A program made the translations under genes and the position numbers. Shown piece by piece: positions 48,568 through 59,615 of a stretch of DNA of 64,000 bases. Under the pieces are notes generated by a model that worked only from the letters and a program-made list of their open reading frames with translations, was not told where the DNA came from and searched no databases. Position 1 is the stretch's first letter. Each line of letters opens with the position of its first letter. The stretch comes from Flavobacteriales bacterium (GTDB taxonomy: Bacteria; Bacteroidota; Bacteroidia; Flavobacteriales_F; PHOS-HE28): NCBI GenBank assembly GCA_016788635.1, contig JAEUSU010000027.1:124001-188000 (forward strand). Direction: 5' to 3'.

Positions 48568-50490
48568 ATGAATACAAGAACACTGGCATGCGCCCTGTGG
48601 ATGGGTGCATGTAGCGCGCTGAACGCGCAGGATTGGAACACGGCTGGCAACACCATCAATACTACTGCCCAATACCTCGGATGCGATGCGCTCAGCACGC
48701 AGCCGCTGCGGTTGACTACGGTACCCAATCAACCGATCCAGTTCCGCACGGACAACACACTGCGCATGCACTTGACACAGACCCTGACCGGCCAAACGCT
48801 CAATGGCTTCACCGGCTTGGACTTCACCGGCTTTCTAGGCGTGGGCGATTTCAGCGGGGCATACACGCGTGCAGCGGCCCGAGTGCATGCGGAGCGGAAC
48901 TCAAGCCTGGCCTTGGGTTACCGCCCTATGATCGGTGAGGGCTTTCTGGCCACTCAGGGCGAGTTCCTCTACTACGGCGGCCTCTTGGGCGGCGGAACGT
49001 CAGGGATCATTTGGGCGAAGTACACGAGCTCGGTCGGTACGCCGGGTGTGTTCAAATTCATCTATACCGGGAACAATGGTGGAAGCAATGTGGCCGGTTC
49101 TCAGACCGGCTTGGAAATGGGCCGCTTCCAACCTGAGACAACGCTGAATGAAGGGTATTTCGGTGTGGGTGACTGGATGACGGCCGGAGCCACGCCGGAC
49201 GAACGCTTGGACGTTCTGAACCGCACGATACGCATTCGGCGCTTGGTGCCGGACTACCAGAATGATCTGCTGGACAAGGTGGTGGTCACCGATGACAATG
49301 GCCGGTTGCATTGGCGCGATGCGGGCACGTTGGGTGGCGGTGATTGTGACTGGGTTGTGGATCCGAATGGGACCAGCACACAGGATATCTGCACGGCATA
49401 CAACGGTTCACCATGCCCTTGGGACAACTCGAACAACGTTGGCATTGGTAACGATGTGCCATTCGCAAAGTTGGATGTCGTCAAGGACGTGGCCACACCA
49501 TCGAGCCTGTATGGCGTGGGGCTGCAGCTGTACATGCCATCAGAGAATTACTACAACTGGGGCATCAATGCGTTGGTGAACGGTTTTACCCAAGTGGAGA
49601 ATGTGGGTGGCCGGTTCGTGGCGGAGAACGCAGGCATTGTCTACGGCGTGCAAGGCATCGCGCGTGGCACGTCTACCAACATTGGCGTGTTCGGCTCCGC
49701 ACGGACCCAAGCCACAGTGAACTACGGCGTTTATGGAGAGGCTGGTGGAGCCACCACGAATTGGGCGGGATACTTCGATGGCCGGGGCTTTTTGAATGCC
49801 GGTTCATGGGTGTATGGTTCGGATGCCAGCCTCAAGACCGGGATACAGGACTTGCCGAGCGGCGCGCTTGGAGTGATCGAAGCACTGCGACCGAGGACCT
49901 ATCAGTATGATCAAGCCGCCTTTCCTTCCCTGAACCTGCCTGCTGGCACGCAGTACGGCCTGGTGGCGCAGGAGGTACAAGCTGTCCTGCCGGATATCGT
50001 CTCGCAAGTGACTCGTCCTGAGGTGTTGGATACAACGGGGAGCGTAGAAACAGCCGAAGTATCATTCCTGGGCGTTGAGTATACCAAGCTCATTCCCTGG
50101 CTCATTGCAGGAATGCAGGAGCAACAACAACAGATCGCCACCCTGCAAGCCCAGGTCGCAAGTTGCTGCGCTGCCCCACCTTCGGATACCGACAGCCGCA
50201 GCCTCAACGCAGCCCCGTTTGGTTCTGCAACGAATGAGACCAAGCTCACCATCCAACCCAACCCCTTCGTGGACCGCACCACGCTCACCTACACACTGGA
50301 CCGCAGCGGCCAGATGCTCTTGGTGGTGACCACGGCCAGGGGCCGCCAGGTGCAGGTGCTGCGTGAGGGCGCGTCCGAAGCGGGGAGCTACACCTACGAA
50401 TGGGAGACCAGCAGCCTCAGCTCCGGCATGTACTACTTGACCCTGCTCTTGGACGGCGAAGTGGTGACGAAGAAGGCGGTGAAGCTTTGA
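48568..50490 (+). CDS. T9SS-exported tail-fibre-like protein with peptidase S74 domain
   Basis: 640 residues. Signal peptide MNTRTLACALWMGACSALNAQ; a long beta-rich region with repeated trimeric-fibre-like motifs (WAGYFDGRGFLNAGSW). The S74 intramolecular chaperone domain spans about 415-525, with the catalytic Ser418 and Lys423 in GSDASLKTG and LVAQEVQAVLPDIVSQV; then a coiled-coil-like EQQQQIATLQAQV, and a type A T9SS sorting domain from about 555 (IQPNPFVDRTTLTYTL...GMYYLTLLL). S74 domains trimerise fibres and cleave themselves off; here cleavage would separate the fibre from the export signal. Terminator hairpin follows. Confidence 0.88.
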   Translation: MNTRTLACALWMGACSALNAQDWNTAGNTINTTAQYLGCDALSTQPLRLTTVPNQPIQFRTDNTLRMHLTQTLTGQTLNGFTGLDFTGFLGVGDFSGAYTRAAARVHAERNSSLALGYRPMIGEGFLATQGEFLYYGGLLGGGTSGIIWAKYTSSVGTPGVFKFIYTGNNGGSNVAGSQTGLEMGRFQPETTLNEGYFGVGDWMTAGATPDERLDVLNRTIRIRRLVPDYQNDLLDKVVVTDDNGRLHWRDAGTLGGGDCDWVVDPNGTSTQDICTAYNGSPCPWDNSNNVGIGNDVPFAKLDVVKDVATPSSLYGVGLQLYMPSENYYNWGINALVNGFTQVENVGGRFVAENAGIVYGVQGIARGTSTNIGVFGSARTQATVNYGVYGEAGGATTNWAGYFDGRGFLNAGSWVYGSDASLKTGIQDLPSGALGVIEALRPRTYQYDQAAFPSLNLPAGTQYGLVAQEVQAVLPDIVSQVTRPEVLDTTGSVETAEVSFLGVEYTKLIPWLIAGMQEQQQQIATLQAQVASCCAAPPSDTDSRSLNAAPFGSATNETKLTIQPNPFVDRTTLTYTLDRSGQMLLVVTTARGRQVQVLREGASEAGSYTYEWETSSLSSGMYYLTLLLDGEVVTKKAVKL

Positions 50491-50519
50491 GTTTGACGCG
50501 GCGTTAGGCCGTGGCGGTG

Positions 50520-50549
50520 CGAAGGCCCGGGCTTCGGTCCGGGCCTTCG
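50520..50549 (+). terminator. Terminator hairpin after the S74 gene
   Basis: Perfect 11-bp stem CGAAGGCCCGG/CCGGGCCTTCG with an 8-base loop, followed by TTTGG. It lies 29 bases beyond the stop and before the pheT promoter. The T-tract is short, so termination strength is uncertain. Confidence 0.65.
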
Positions 50550-50569
50550 TTTGGTGCTTGGGCTCCGGC

Positions 50570-50577
50570 TACCTTTG
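50570..50577 (+). promoter_or_regulatory. -7 promoter element TACCTTTG before pheT
   Basis: Exact TAnnTTTG match 33 bases before the pheT ATG, directly after the upstream terminator hairpin. Confidence 0.55.
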
Positions 50578-50610
50578 CCGCCCGCCGGAAATGTCCGGCA
50601 TCCGTATCCG

Positions 50611-53049
50611 ATGAAGATCTCCTGGAACTGGCTGCGCACCCTGGTCGATGTGGGCACCATGAGCCCCGCCGAGGCGGCCGAGGTGCTCACCAGCACCGGC
50701 CTGGAAGTGGAAAGCGTGCACCGCCACGAGCCCGTGCAGGGCATGCTCGAAGGGGTGGTGGTGGGCCACGTGGTGGAGCGCACAAAGCACCCCGACGCTG
50801 ACCGGCTGAGCCTGTGCAAGGTGGACGTGGGCAGCGGCGAACTGCTGGACATCGTGTGTGGCGCGGCCAACGTGGCGCAGGGGCAGAAGGTGCTGGTGGC
50901 CACCGTGGGCTCCACCTTATACCCCGCGAGCGGTGAGCCGCTCACCATCAAGCGCGCGAAGATCCGCGGGGCCGTGAGCAACGGCATGATCTGCGCCGAG
51001 GATGAACTGGGCCTCGGCACCAGCCATGAAGGTATCCTGGTGCTCGATCCTTCCGCCGAGGTGGGCCGCCCCGCCGCCGATCTCCTGGGCCTGGAGGCGG
51101 ACCATGTGCTGGAGATCGGCCTGACGCCGAACCGCTCCGATGCGCTGGGCCACCTGGGCGTGGCGCGCGACCTGCGCGCCGCCGTGACCTACCGCACCGG
51201 CCGCGAGCTGCCGCTGAAGCGTCCGGATGTGAGTGCCTTCACGGAAGGTTCCGAGGGTCCGGTGGTGGCGGTTTCCGTGGAAGCGCCTGAGACCTGTCCC
51301 CGTTACGCCGGACTTACCCTGGCCGGTGTGCGCGTGGGCCCTTCGCCGGAATGGTTGAAGGCACGCTTGCAGGCCATCGGGCTGCGCCCCATCAACAACG
51401 TGGTGGACGTGACCAACTACGTACAGCACGAGCTGGGCCAGCCCTTGCATGCCTTCGATGCCGATAAGCTGGCCGGCGGTCGCATCATCGTGGGCCATCT
51501 GCCCGAGGGTTCGCCCTTCACCACATTGGATGGCGTGGAGCGCAAGCTATCCGCCGGTGACCTGATGATCCGCGACGCGGAAGGCGGGGCCTGCATCGCC
51601 GGCGTGTTCGGTGGACTGCACAGCGGTGTCACCGAAGGCACCACGCGCATCTTCCTGGAGAGCGCCTGCTTCGATGCGGTGAGCGTGCGCCGCACGGCCC
51701 GCCGTCATGGCCTGCACACCGATGCATCCTTCCGCTTTGAGCGCGGCGTGGACCCGGAGCTCACCGTGTACGCCTTGAAGCGCGCGGCCCTGCTGCTCGG
51801 CGAAGTGGCCGGGGCACGCGTGGTGTCGCCCGTTACGGACATCATCTCCAAGCCGGCCACCTGGGTGCGCGTGAAGCTGCGCGTGTCCGCCGTGCAGGCC
51901 TTGTCGGGCATTGCATTGGGCGCGGATGAAGTGGTGCGTGCACTGGAGTTGCTCGAGCACCGCATCGTGCAGCGCGAGGGCGATGTGCTGGTGGTGGAGG
52001 TGCCGCCCTACCGCGTGGACGTGACCCGCGAGGCCGATCTGGTGGAGGAGGTGCTGCGCATCCACGGGTTGGACGCCGTGCCCCTGCCCGAGCGGCTCAT
52101 GAGCCCGCCCGCACTGCGCACGCTGCCCACCGCGGATGGTCTTCAGGACCGCCTGCATGCGGAATTGGAAGCGCGCGGTTTCACCGAGGTGATGACCTCT
52201 TCACTGGTGAGTGCCCAGAAGATGCTTGCCATCCAGGCCACCACGGCGGAGCACCTGGTGCGCCTGCGCAACCCCTTGAGCAGCGAGCTGGACGTGATGC
52301 GCCCCACCCTGCTCACCGGTCTGCTGGCCACGGTGGCGCACAACCGGGCCCGCCAACGCAGGGACATGCGCCTCTTCGAGAGTGGACGGGTGTACCGGGT
52401 GGAGAAAGGTCACGCGCTGCGCGAAACACCGCAGGTGGTGCTGGCACTTACTGGACGTTTCGAAAGGGAAGGCTGGCGCAGCGCCACGCGTGATGTGGAA
52501 GTGGCGGACCTGCGCGCCGAAGTGGAGGCCCTGGCCATGCGTTTCGGCCTGCCTGGTGCACGCTTCGTCGCGGTGCCGCACCCGCTGCTGCACGAGGCGG
52601 TGGAGCTGGTGCACCGTGATGTACCGCTGGCCGTGCTCGGGCAGGTGCATGCGCACGTGGCGCGCGCCTTCGACGTGGAGCAAACGGTGTTCGTCGCGGA
52701 ATTGCAGGTGGACGCGTGGGTCGCCACGCTGGGCACGAAGCCGCCCACCTACCAGGAGGTGCCGCGCTTCCCCGCCGTGCGCCGCGACCTGAGCCTGCTG
52801 CTGGACGAGGGCGTGACCTTCGTGCAGCTCGAGCAGCTCGCACGCGATGCCGAGCGCCTGCTGCTGCGCGAGGTAGGCCTATTCGATGTGTACCAGGGCG
52901 ACAAGCTGCCCAAGGGGAAGAAGAGCTACGCGCTCAGCTTCATCCTGCAGGACCGCGAACGCACCCTCACCGACGAGTTGGTGGACAAGGCCATGGGCCG
53001 CATCCGCAGCGCGCTGGAGAAGGGCGTGGGCGCGGAGTTGCGTGGGTAA
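50611..53049 (+). CDS. pheT: Phenylalanine--tRNA ligase beta subunit
   Basis: 812 residues from the ATG at 50611 (MKISWNWLRTLVDVG). Domain order fits the long bacterial form: N-terminal B1, the EMAP-like tRNA-binding OB fold (VCGAANVAQGQKVLVATVGS), the B3/B4 editing region (LRPINNVVDVTNYVQHELGQ, HAFDADKL), B5, the class II-like core (RLRNPLSSELDVMRPTLLTG), and the C-terminal anticodon-binding FDX-ACB domain (FPAVRRDLSLLLDEGVTF...TLTDELVDKAMGRI). It pairs with PheS, encoded elsewhere. Ends 3 bases before a convergent gene. Confidence 0.97.
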   Translation: MKISWNWLRTLVDVGTMSPAEAAEVLTSTGLEVESVHRHEPVQGMLEGVVVGHVVERTKHPDADRLSLCKVDVGSGELLDIVCGAANVAQGQKVLVATVGSTLYPASGEPLTIKRAKIRGAVSNGMICAEDELGLGTSHEGILVLDPSAEVGRPAADLLGLEADHVLEIGLTPNRSDALGHLGVARDLRAAVTYRTGRELPLKRPDVSAFTEGSEGPVVAVSVEAPETCPRYAGLTLAGVRVGPSPEWLKARLQAIGLRPINNVVDVTNYVQHELGQPLHAFDADKLAGGRIIVGHLPEGSPFTTLDGVERKLSAGDLMIRDAEGGACIAGVFGGLHSGVTEGTTRIFLESACFDAVSVRRTARRHGLHTDASFRFERGVDPELTVYALKRAALLLGEVAGARVVSPVTDIISKPATWVRVKLRVSAVQALSGIALGADEVVRALELLEHRIVQREGDVLVVEVPPYRVDVTREADLVEEVLRIHGLDAVPLPERLMSPPALRTLPTADGLQDRLHAELEARGFTEVMTSSLVSAQKMLAIQATTAEHLVRLRNPLSSELDVMRPTLLTGLLATVAHNRARQRRDMRLFESGRVYRVEKGHALRETPQVVLALTGRFEREGWRSATRDVEVADLRAEVEALAMRFGLPGARFVAVPHPLLHEAVELVHRDVPLAVLGQVHAHVARAFDVEQTVFVAELQVDAWVATLGTKPPTYQEVPRFPAVRRDLSLLLDEGVTFVQLEQLARDAERLLLREVGLFDVYQGDKLPKGKKSYALSFILQDRERTLTDELVDKAMGRIRSALEKGVGAELRG

Positions 53050-53052
53050 GCT

Positions 53053-54591
53053 TCAGGGCAATCGCCAGTTCACGCTGAGCAAGCCACCCCATCCGCGATT
53101 GCGGCGTTCGAGGGTGGAAACATCCAGCGCATTGCCGAACTGTCCACGCATCATGGGTTCCAGCCCGATGGAAAGCGCTTCGGTAAAGCGGTAGCGCGCG
53201 TAGGCGCGTGCCGTCCAGCCGAACATCACTTCCGTATAGGTCTCTTCACCCAAAGGCATCATGCCACTGGGATCGCCGAGGGGCAGGGTGGTGCGCTGCT
53301 GCGAAAGGAAGCCCACCACCGGCCCGCCCCGCAGGCCCAAGCTCCAGCGCCCGCAGCTCGTGTGTACATCGGCGAAAAGCGGGATCTCCCAATAGGATAC
53401 ACGGTTCGTTTCGTCCATCGCTGGGCGCTTCACCAGGGTGCTGTAGCTGGTGTCCGTTGTGCTCACCAATTGGTTGAGCAGCGTATCCACAGGCTGCGTC
53501 ACGTAGTAGTAGTTGCCGCCTTGGAAGATGGTGTCGACCACCATGAGCACCGTCACCAGAATGGGATCCTGGCTGTAGGTAGTGCTGGTGCTCATGAGCT
53601 GCTCGGTGAGCTGCTCCGCGCGCAGGCGCTCGCTGAAGGTCACATAATGCAGTCCGATGCCCACGCCGAAGTGGTTGCGCGTGGCAGCCAGTTCACCGCC
53701 CCATTGCGGTGCCCATGCACCTTCCACGTAGGACGACCAGTCCGTGCTGGCCTCACCGCTGAAGCCGCTGGTGGAGAGCAAGGCGCCGCCGAGCGCGCTC
53801 AACTCCCAACGCCAGGGGCGCGGTGCGGGCATGAGCTGGGCTTCCGGTGCGGCGCGTGCGGCGGTGTCCGGCGTGTGAAGCACGGATGTTGGTGAAGCGG
53901 TGCTGTCGAGCTGCTCTTCCTGATGGGCGAGCGCGGAGAATGATGGTGGTGTGTTCACTTCCACCGGCACCAGTGGCATGGCATCGTATGCGATCGGTGG
54001 TTCCGCAGCAGGTGTAATGGCAGCGGCTGTGGCAAGGACTTCCAGTGGAAGCGCGGGAGTTGTTGTGGTGGTCTCGTTCACTGCGGTGTTCGCGGCTCGC
54101 GCCGGCACCGAAGCAGCTGAATGGCCATTGATCGTTGGATGAGCGGTGTTCGCGTTCACCATCGTTCCATCCCTTCTGCTTGCAGGCGAAGGGATCCTTT
54201 CCGCTATCATGGATGCGTTGGTCGCGCTTTCCTCTTTGCCCGGAGTTTCCGTTGTCGCGATCACAGCCTTTTCTTCACGCGGTGTGCTGGCGGGTGCGGA
54301 ATGGGCTGACCCATCCGCGTCGGCCTTTTCGATCGTTGCAGAAGCCGTTTCAGCAGAAGTGGTAACCTTCTCTTGCGCGACAGGCATGGTGGTGGAACTC
54401 CGCATCCACCACCACGCGCCACCGGCGAGGATGAGCGTGAGCGCCGGCAACCACCACAGGAAGCGCCTGCGCCGCGCATGCTGCTGCATGAGGGCCTGGG
54501 CCGCCTCCCAATGGGCCGCATCATAGGCGAAGGAGCGTTCCTCCAGCTTGTGCCGGGCGAGCGCGTCGAAGCTGTCGTGATCGGTGTTCAT
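53053..54591 (-). CDS. Sigma-factor partner: inner-membrane helix, long linker, C-terminal outer-membrane barrel domain
   Basis: 512 residues from the ATG at 54591, overlapping the sigma stop by four bases. Residues 1-43 are polar and basic (FDALARHKLEERSFAYDAAH, ending RRRR), 44-62 a Trp-flanked transmembrane helix, 64 to about 260 a Thr/Ala/Pro/Glu-rich disordered linker, and 262-512 an amphipathic beta region (WELSALGGALLSTSGFSGEA..., ending SVNWRLP) like an 8-stranded OmpA/porin-type barrel. This suggests an anti-sigma-like cytoplasmic N-terminus tied through the periplasm to an outer-membrane barrel. The barrel could alternatively be periplasmic. No named family; regulation of the adjacent sigma factor is inferred from the overlap. 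Confidence 0.8.
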   Translation of the reverse strand: MNTDHDSFDALARHKLEERSFAYDAAHWEAAQALMQQHARRRRFLWWLPALTLILAGGAWWWMRSSTTMPVAQEKVTTSAETASATIEKADADGSAHSAPASTPREEKAVIATTETPGKEESATNASMIAERIPSPASRRDGTMVNANTAHPTINGHSAASVPARAANTAVNETTTTTPALPLEVLATAAAITPAAEPPIAYDAMPLVPVEVNTPPSFSALAHQEEQLDSTASPTSVLHTPDTAARAAPEAQLMPAPRPWRWELSALGGALLSTSGFSGEASTDWSSYVEGAWAPQWGGELAATRNHFGVGIGLHYVTFSERLRAEQLTEQLMSTSTTYSQDPILVTVLMVVDTIFQGGNYYYVTQPVDTLLNQLVSTTDTSYSTLVKRPAMDETNRVSYWEIPLFADVHTSCGRWSLGLRGGPVVGFLSQQRTTLPLGDPSGMMPLGEETYTEVMFGWTARAYARYRFTEALSIGLEPMMRGQFGNALDVSTLERRNRGWGGLLSVNWRLP

Positions 54592-55172
54592 GGTGTTCGC
54601 AGGACTTGTCCCGAGGGGTGGGGTGTGGTGGCCTTGGCGCTGGCCTGTTCCAACAAGGCTTTGCGCAGCAATTGCCGCGCGTGGTTCACATGCCATTTGG
54701 AGGTGCCTTCACTGATGCCGAGCATTTCGGCGATCTCCGCATGGGCATAGCCATCGATGGCGAAGAGGTTGAAGACCTGGCGCGACATGGGCGGCAGGCG
54801 CAGCAGCATTTCCGCGAAGGCCTCGGCCTCCATGGTGCGCAGAAAGTCGTTCGCGGCACCTTCGTGAACATCCACGCCATCCGCATCCAGTGAGGCCACG
54901 TGTTCCCATTCGCGGGAGCGGCGGTACGCATCAATGGCCGTGTTGATGGTGATGCGCCGCACCCAGGGCACGAAGGGCACATGAGCAGGCCGGGTGTCGA
55001 GGTTGCGCAGCACTTTCAGGAAGGCGTTGTTCAGGTTGGCCACGGCCAGGCTGCGGTCGCGTTCGTAGCGCGTGCAGATGCCCATCATCACCGGGTACAG
55101 CACCTTGTACAACTGGTGCTGGGCGCGGGCTTCCTCGCGGATGCAGGCTTGCAGGAGCGCCTCGGTGACCAT
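54588..55172 (-). CDS. ECF-type RNA polymerase sigma factor
   Basis: 194 residues. Region 2 is seen in LYKVLYPVMMGICTRYERDR and FVPWVRRITINTAIDAYRRS, region 4 in RLPPMSRQVFNLFAIDGYAH and EIAEMLGISEGTSKWHVNHA, ending RQLLRKALLEQA. This is the Bacteroidota ECF type normally paired with a membrane-bound partner, which here follows directly with a four-base overlap. Its target promoters are unknown; the T9SS gene downstream of it in position (55234) is on the same strand but upstream in transcription. Confidence 0.93.
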   Translation of the reverse strand: MVTEALLQACIREEARAQHQLYKVLYPVMMGICTRYERDRSLAVANLNNAFLKVLRNLDTRPAHVPFVPWVRRITINTAIDAYRRSREWEHVASLDADGVDVHEGAANDFLRTMEAEAFAEMLLRLPPMSRQVFNLFAIDGYAHAEIAEMLGISEGTSKWHVNHARQLLRKALLEQASAKATTPHPSGQVLRTP

Positions 55173-55233
55173 GGTGGTTGGAACGGACGGGGGCGGCCCG
55201 CCTGGGCCGCCCCTGCCGTTCAGGTCCGTTGGT

Positions 55234-56973
55234 TCAGTTCATCTTCACGACGCGCTGGCCCACGTTGGTGTTGCCCACGCGCAGCAGGTACATGCCCGCG
55301 CCCAGCGCGGAAGTGTTCATCTGTAGGCGGTTCGCACCGCTGGAGATCGTGCGGGTCTCCTGCCACACCAGGCGACCGCCCAGGTCCAGCAGCAGGATGT
55401 TCGTGGTGCCGGCCACCGGGCTGTCGAAGGTGATGGTGAGCTCGTCCTGCACCGGGTTCGGCCAGGCGCGCACACCCTGCAGCTCCGGACGTTGCGGGAT
55501 CGCCATTCCTGCGGGGTCCATCACGTTCACCGTGAAACCGCTGGAGCGCAGGCCCACCGTGGCCATGCCGTTGTAGATGCCGTTGGCGTCCACCGATACG
55601 GAGTCGCAATAGGTGTCCGTGCAGCCCGCATTGTCCGTGATGGTGAGGCAGAGGTTGTAGGGGCCGCCCGTGGCGTAGCTGTGCGTGGGGTAGGCCTGCG
55701 TGCTGGAGCTGCCGTCGCCGAAGTTCCACAGGTATTGGAAGGTGCCGGTGCCGCCCGTGCTCAGGTTCCATACCCACACGAGGTTGGGGATGGGGGTGAC
55801 CGTGCCGGTGAGGCTGTCCACCGTGAAGGCCTGGATGACCACGAACTCCGCTTCGCAGGGCACGGGAACCGTTCCCACGCAGTTGCAGGACACGTCCCAC
55901 ATGTCGTTCACCGTGGCGGGGCTGCCGTCGTTGCAGGGCGTGCCGGGCAGGTTGGGTCCGCCGGGGATGCCCAGGCAATCGGGCAGGCCGGTGGTCACGC
56001 ACTGGCAGGTGGCGCTCCAGATACCCGTGAGGATCATGCCGCCGATGGAATCCACACAGGCCGTTCCGGGCAGGTTGGTACCGCCGGGTATGCCCATGCA
56101 ATCCACCCCTGTTGCACTGCCCACGCAGGTGCACAGGGGCGTCCATGTGTCACCCACGGTGTTCGGGTCGCCATCGTCGCAGGAGGTGCCGGGCATGGCC
56201 GGACCCCACAGCACGCCTTGGCAATCCACCCATCCAGAAGTGGAAATGTTGCCCAGTGTGTCCACCACGAGCGTATCGCACATCGTGCTCGTGCAGCTGG
56301 TGGCATCCACAATGGTGAGGCAGATGCCATAGACCCCTGGTGTGGGCAGGGTGACGATCGGGTTGGGCAGGACACTGGCCGAACCATCGGGCAACCACCA
56401 GTTGAATGTGAATGGACCCGTGCCAAGCGGAGTGGCTGTGGCCTGCATAGCCCAGGGGCCGATCTGGTTGATGGTGAAGGCGGCTTGACAGGTGGAGATC
56501 ACCGAGCCCACGCAGTTGCAGGATGCATCCCAGGTATCGTTCATGGTCGCCGGGTTGCCATCGTTGCAGGGGCTGCCAGGTACGTTGGGACCACCAGGAA
56601 CACCGAGGCAATCCGCCGCAGGTGGTCCACAGTTGAAGTCAAGCACCACGGTGACGGTATCGAGCAGGAAGTTGAAGATGGCCGAATCCATGGCCGTGAG
56701 CACCATGCCCGAGCACATGGTGGTGACGACCACCGAAGCCACCCCGCTGCTGATGTTCAGCATGGTGTCGTAGGTGCAGGTCACCGGGTTGATGTCCAGC
56801 GTGTAGGTGTACGACGGGGTTGTGCCACCCGTTGTGGCAATGGTCACCTGCTGGCCGGGTGTGCAGCCGGAGACGGTGCCCTCCACGATGAGCGTGTAGG
56901 GGTATTGGGCGGAAGCGCTCAGGGCCAAGGGGATTGCCAGGGCCAGGAGCAGATGGCGGAATGTGGATCGCAT
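55234..56973 (-). CDS. T9SS-exported PKD protein with Cys/Asp-rich repeats
   Basis: 579 residues from the ATG at 56973, giving signal peptide MRSTFRHLLLALAIPLALSASAQ. It contains four copies of a roughly 36-residue motif of the form DCxGxPGGPxxPGxxCxDGxPxTxxDxWxxxCxCVG (copy 3 is degenerate and lacks the DGxPxT core), two PKD-like domains (one with YLWNFGDGSSSTQAYPTHSY), and a type A sorting domain (WPNPVQDELTITFDSPVAG...GMYLLRVGNTNVGQRVVKMN). The motif's Asp/Gly and paired Cys hint at metal-stabilised disulfide knots. Surface attachment by T9SS is likely; ligand unknown. Confidence 0.87.
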   Translation of the reverse strand: MRSTFRHLLLALAIPLALSASAQYPYTLIVEGTVSGCTPGQQVTIATTGGTTPSYTYTLDINPVTCTYDTMLNISSGVASVVVTTMCSGMVLTAMDSAIFNFLLDTVTVVLDFNCGPPAADCLGVPGGPNVPGSPCNDGNPATMNDTWDASCNCVGSVISTCQAAFTINQIGPWAMQATATPLGTGPFTFNWWLPDGSASVLPNPIVTLPTPGVYGICLTIVDATSCTSTMCDTLVVDTLGNISTSGWVDCQGVLWGPAMPGTSCDDGDPNTVGDTWTPLCTCVGSATGVDCMGIPGGTNLPGTACVDSIGGMILTGIWSATCQCVTTGLPDCLGIPGGPNLPGTPCNDGSPATVNDMWDVSCNCVGTVPVPCEAEFVVIQAFTVDSLTGTVTPIPNLVWVWNLSTGGTGTFQYLWNFGDGSSSTQAYPTHSYATGGPYNLCLTITDNAGCTDTYCDSVSVDANGIYNGMATVGLRSSGFTVNVMDPAGMAIPQRPELQGVRAWPNPVQDELTITFDSPVAGTTNILLLDLGGRLVWQETRTISSGANRLQMNTSALGAGMYLLRVGNTNVGQRVVKMN

Positions 56974-57068
56974 GGGTCCGGGTTGGGTTGGTTTCCTTCT
57001 TTCACCAGCATACACGGCTGTGGAAGGCCCGGGGTTGGGTGGAAGGCAGGAAATGATCAGAAAATTAG

Positions 57069-57084
57069 CCGATCGGGCGATCGG
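57069..57084. repeat. Palindrome CCGATCG-GG-CGATCGG
   Basis: A perfect 16-base palindrome in the 163-base gap between hutU and the PKD-protein gene, about 95 bases upstream of the latter. A related GATC-rich stretch (CCGATCAGCTGATCGATCAG) lies at the hutU 3' end around 57139-57158. No T-tract follows, so it is not an obvious terminator. Confidence 0.45.
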
Positions 57085-57136
57085 ATGACGCATTTGCCCC
57101 CATGGGAACGCGCTCCCACTGGGACCCCGGCACCCA

Positions 57137-59161
<2,025 letters not shown>

Positions 59162-59196
59162 GCTGCGAAGATCGCGACCGGCGCGCTTCAGCCCTG

Positions 59197-59409
59197 CTAG
59201 GCCGGACGCTTCATATCGTAGCCATACGGACAATGCCGGCAGCCGCTCTGGCAGCAATAGCCCCGCTTGCGGTGGTACTGCTCGGTAAAGACCAGGTAGC
59301 CTTCCGGGCTGAAGTAGTAGTCGCCCGGCTCCAGACCCAGCCGCGCCATGCGCTCATCCCGGGGGGTGCGCTCCGCCTCATTCCGAAGGGACTGTGTGCT
59401 ATCGTCCAT
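59197..59409 (-). CDS. DUF5522 small Cys-rich protein
   Basis: 70 residues. The C-terminal half DYYFSPEGYLVFTEQYHRKR followed by GYCCQSGCRHCPYGYD is the DUF5522 signature; the four Cys (CCxxxCxxC) are a likely metal site. The N-terminal half is variable and charged. Short proteins of this family are widespread in Bacteroidota and beyond but have no known function. It lies 35 bases upstream of hutU, so the two may share a transcript. Confidence 0.9.
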   Translation of the reverse strand: MDDSTQSLRNEAERTPRDERMARLGLEPGDYYFSPEGYLVFTEQYHRKRGYCCQSGCRHCPYGYDMKRPA

Positions 59410-59570
59410 GGCTGGTCCTGAGGCAAGAACGCGGACAGGCCCGCTTTGTTCGATCGCGAAGGTGGGAGATCGGACAGTGTTAAGCGAAAGTTGCTCTTCA
59501 CGACGTTCTATTCACGATCGCCGGTGGATGAACCGGTGGATGGATCGTGAACAACCCCTTGGATGTCCGG

Positions 59571-59578
59571 TACTTTCG
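59571..59578 (+). promoter_or_regulatory. -7-like element TACTTTCG before the glucosaminidase gene
   Basis: TAnnTTCG variant 37 bases before the ATG at 59616 and 64 before the ATG at 59643; supports the earlier start. The 206-base divergent spacer otherwise shows nothing clear. Confidence 0.4.
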
Positions 59579-59615
59579 GGGCTTGCCGGAAGGCCCTGCC
59601 AAACGCTAAAGGACG

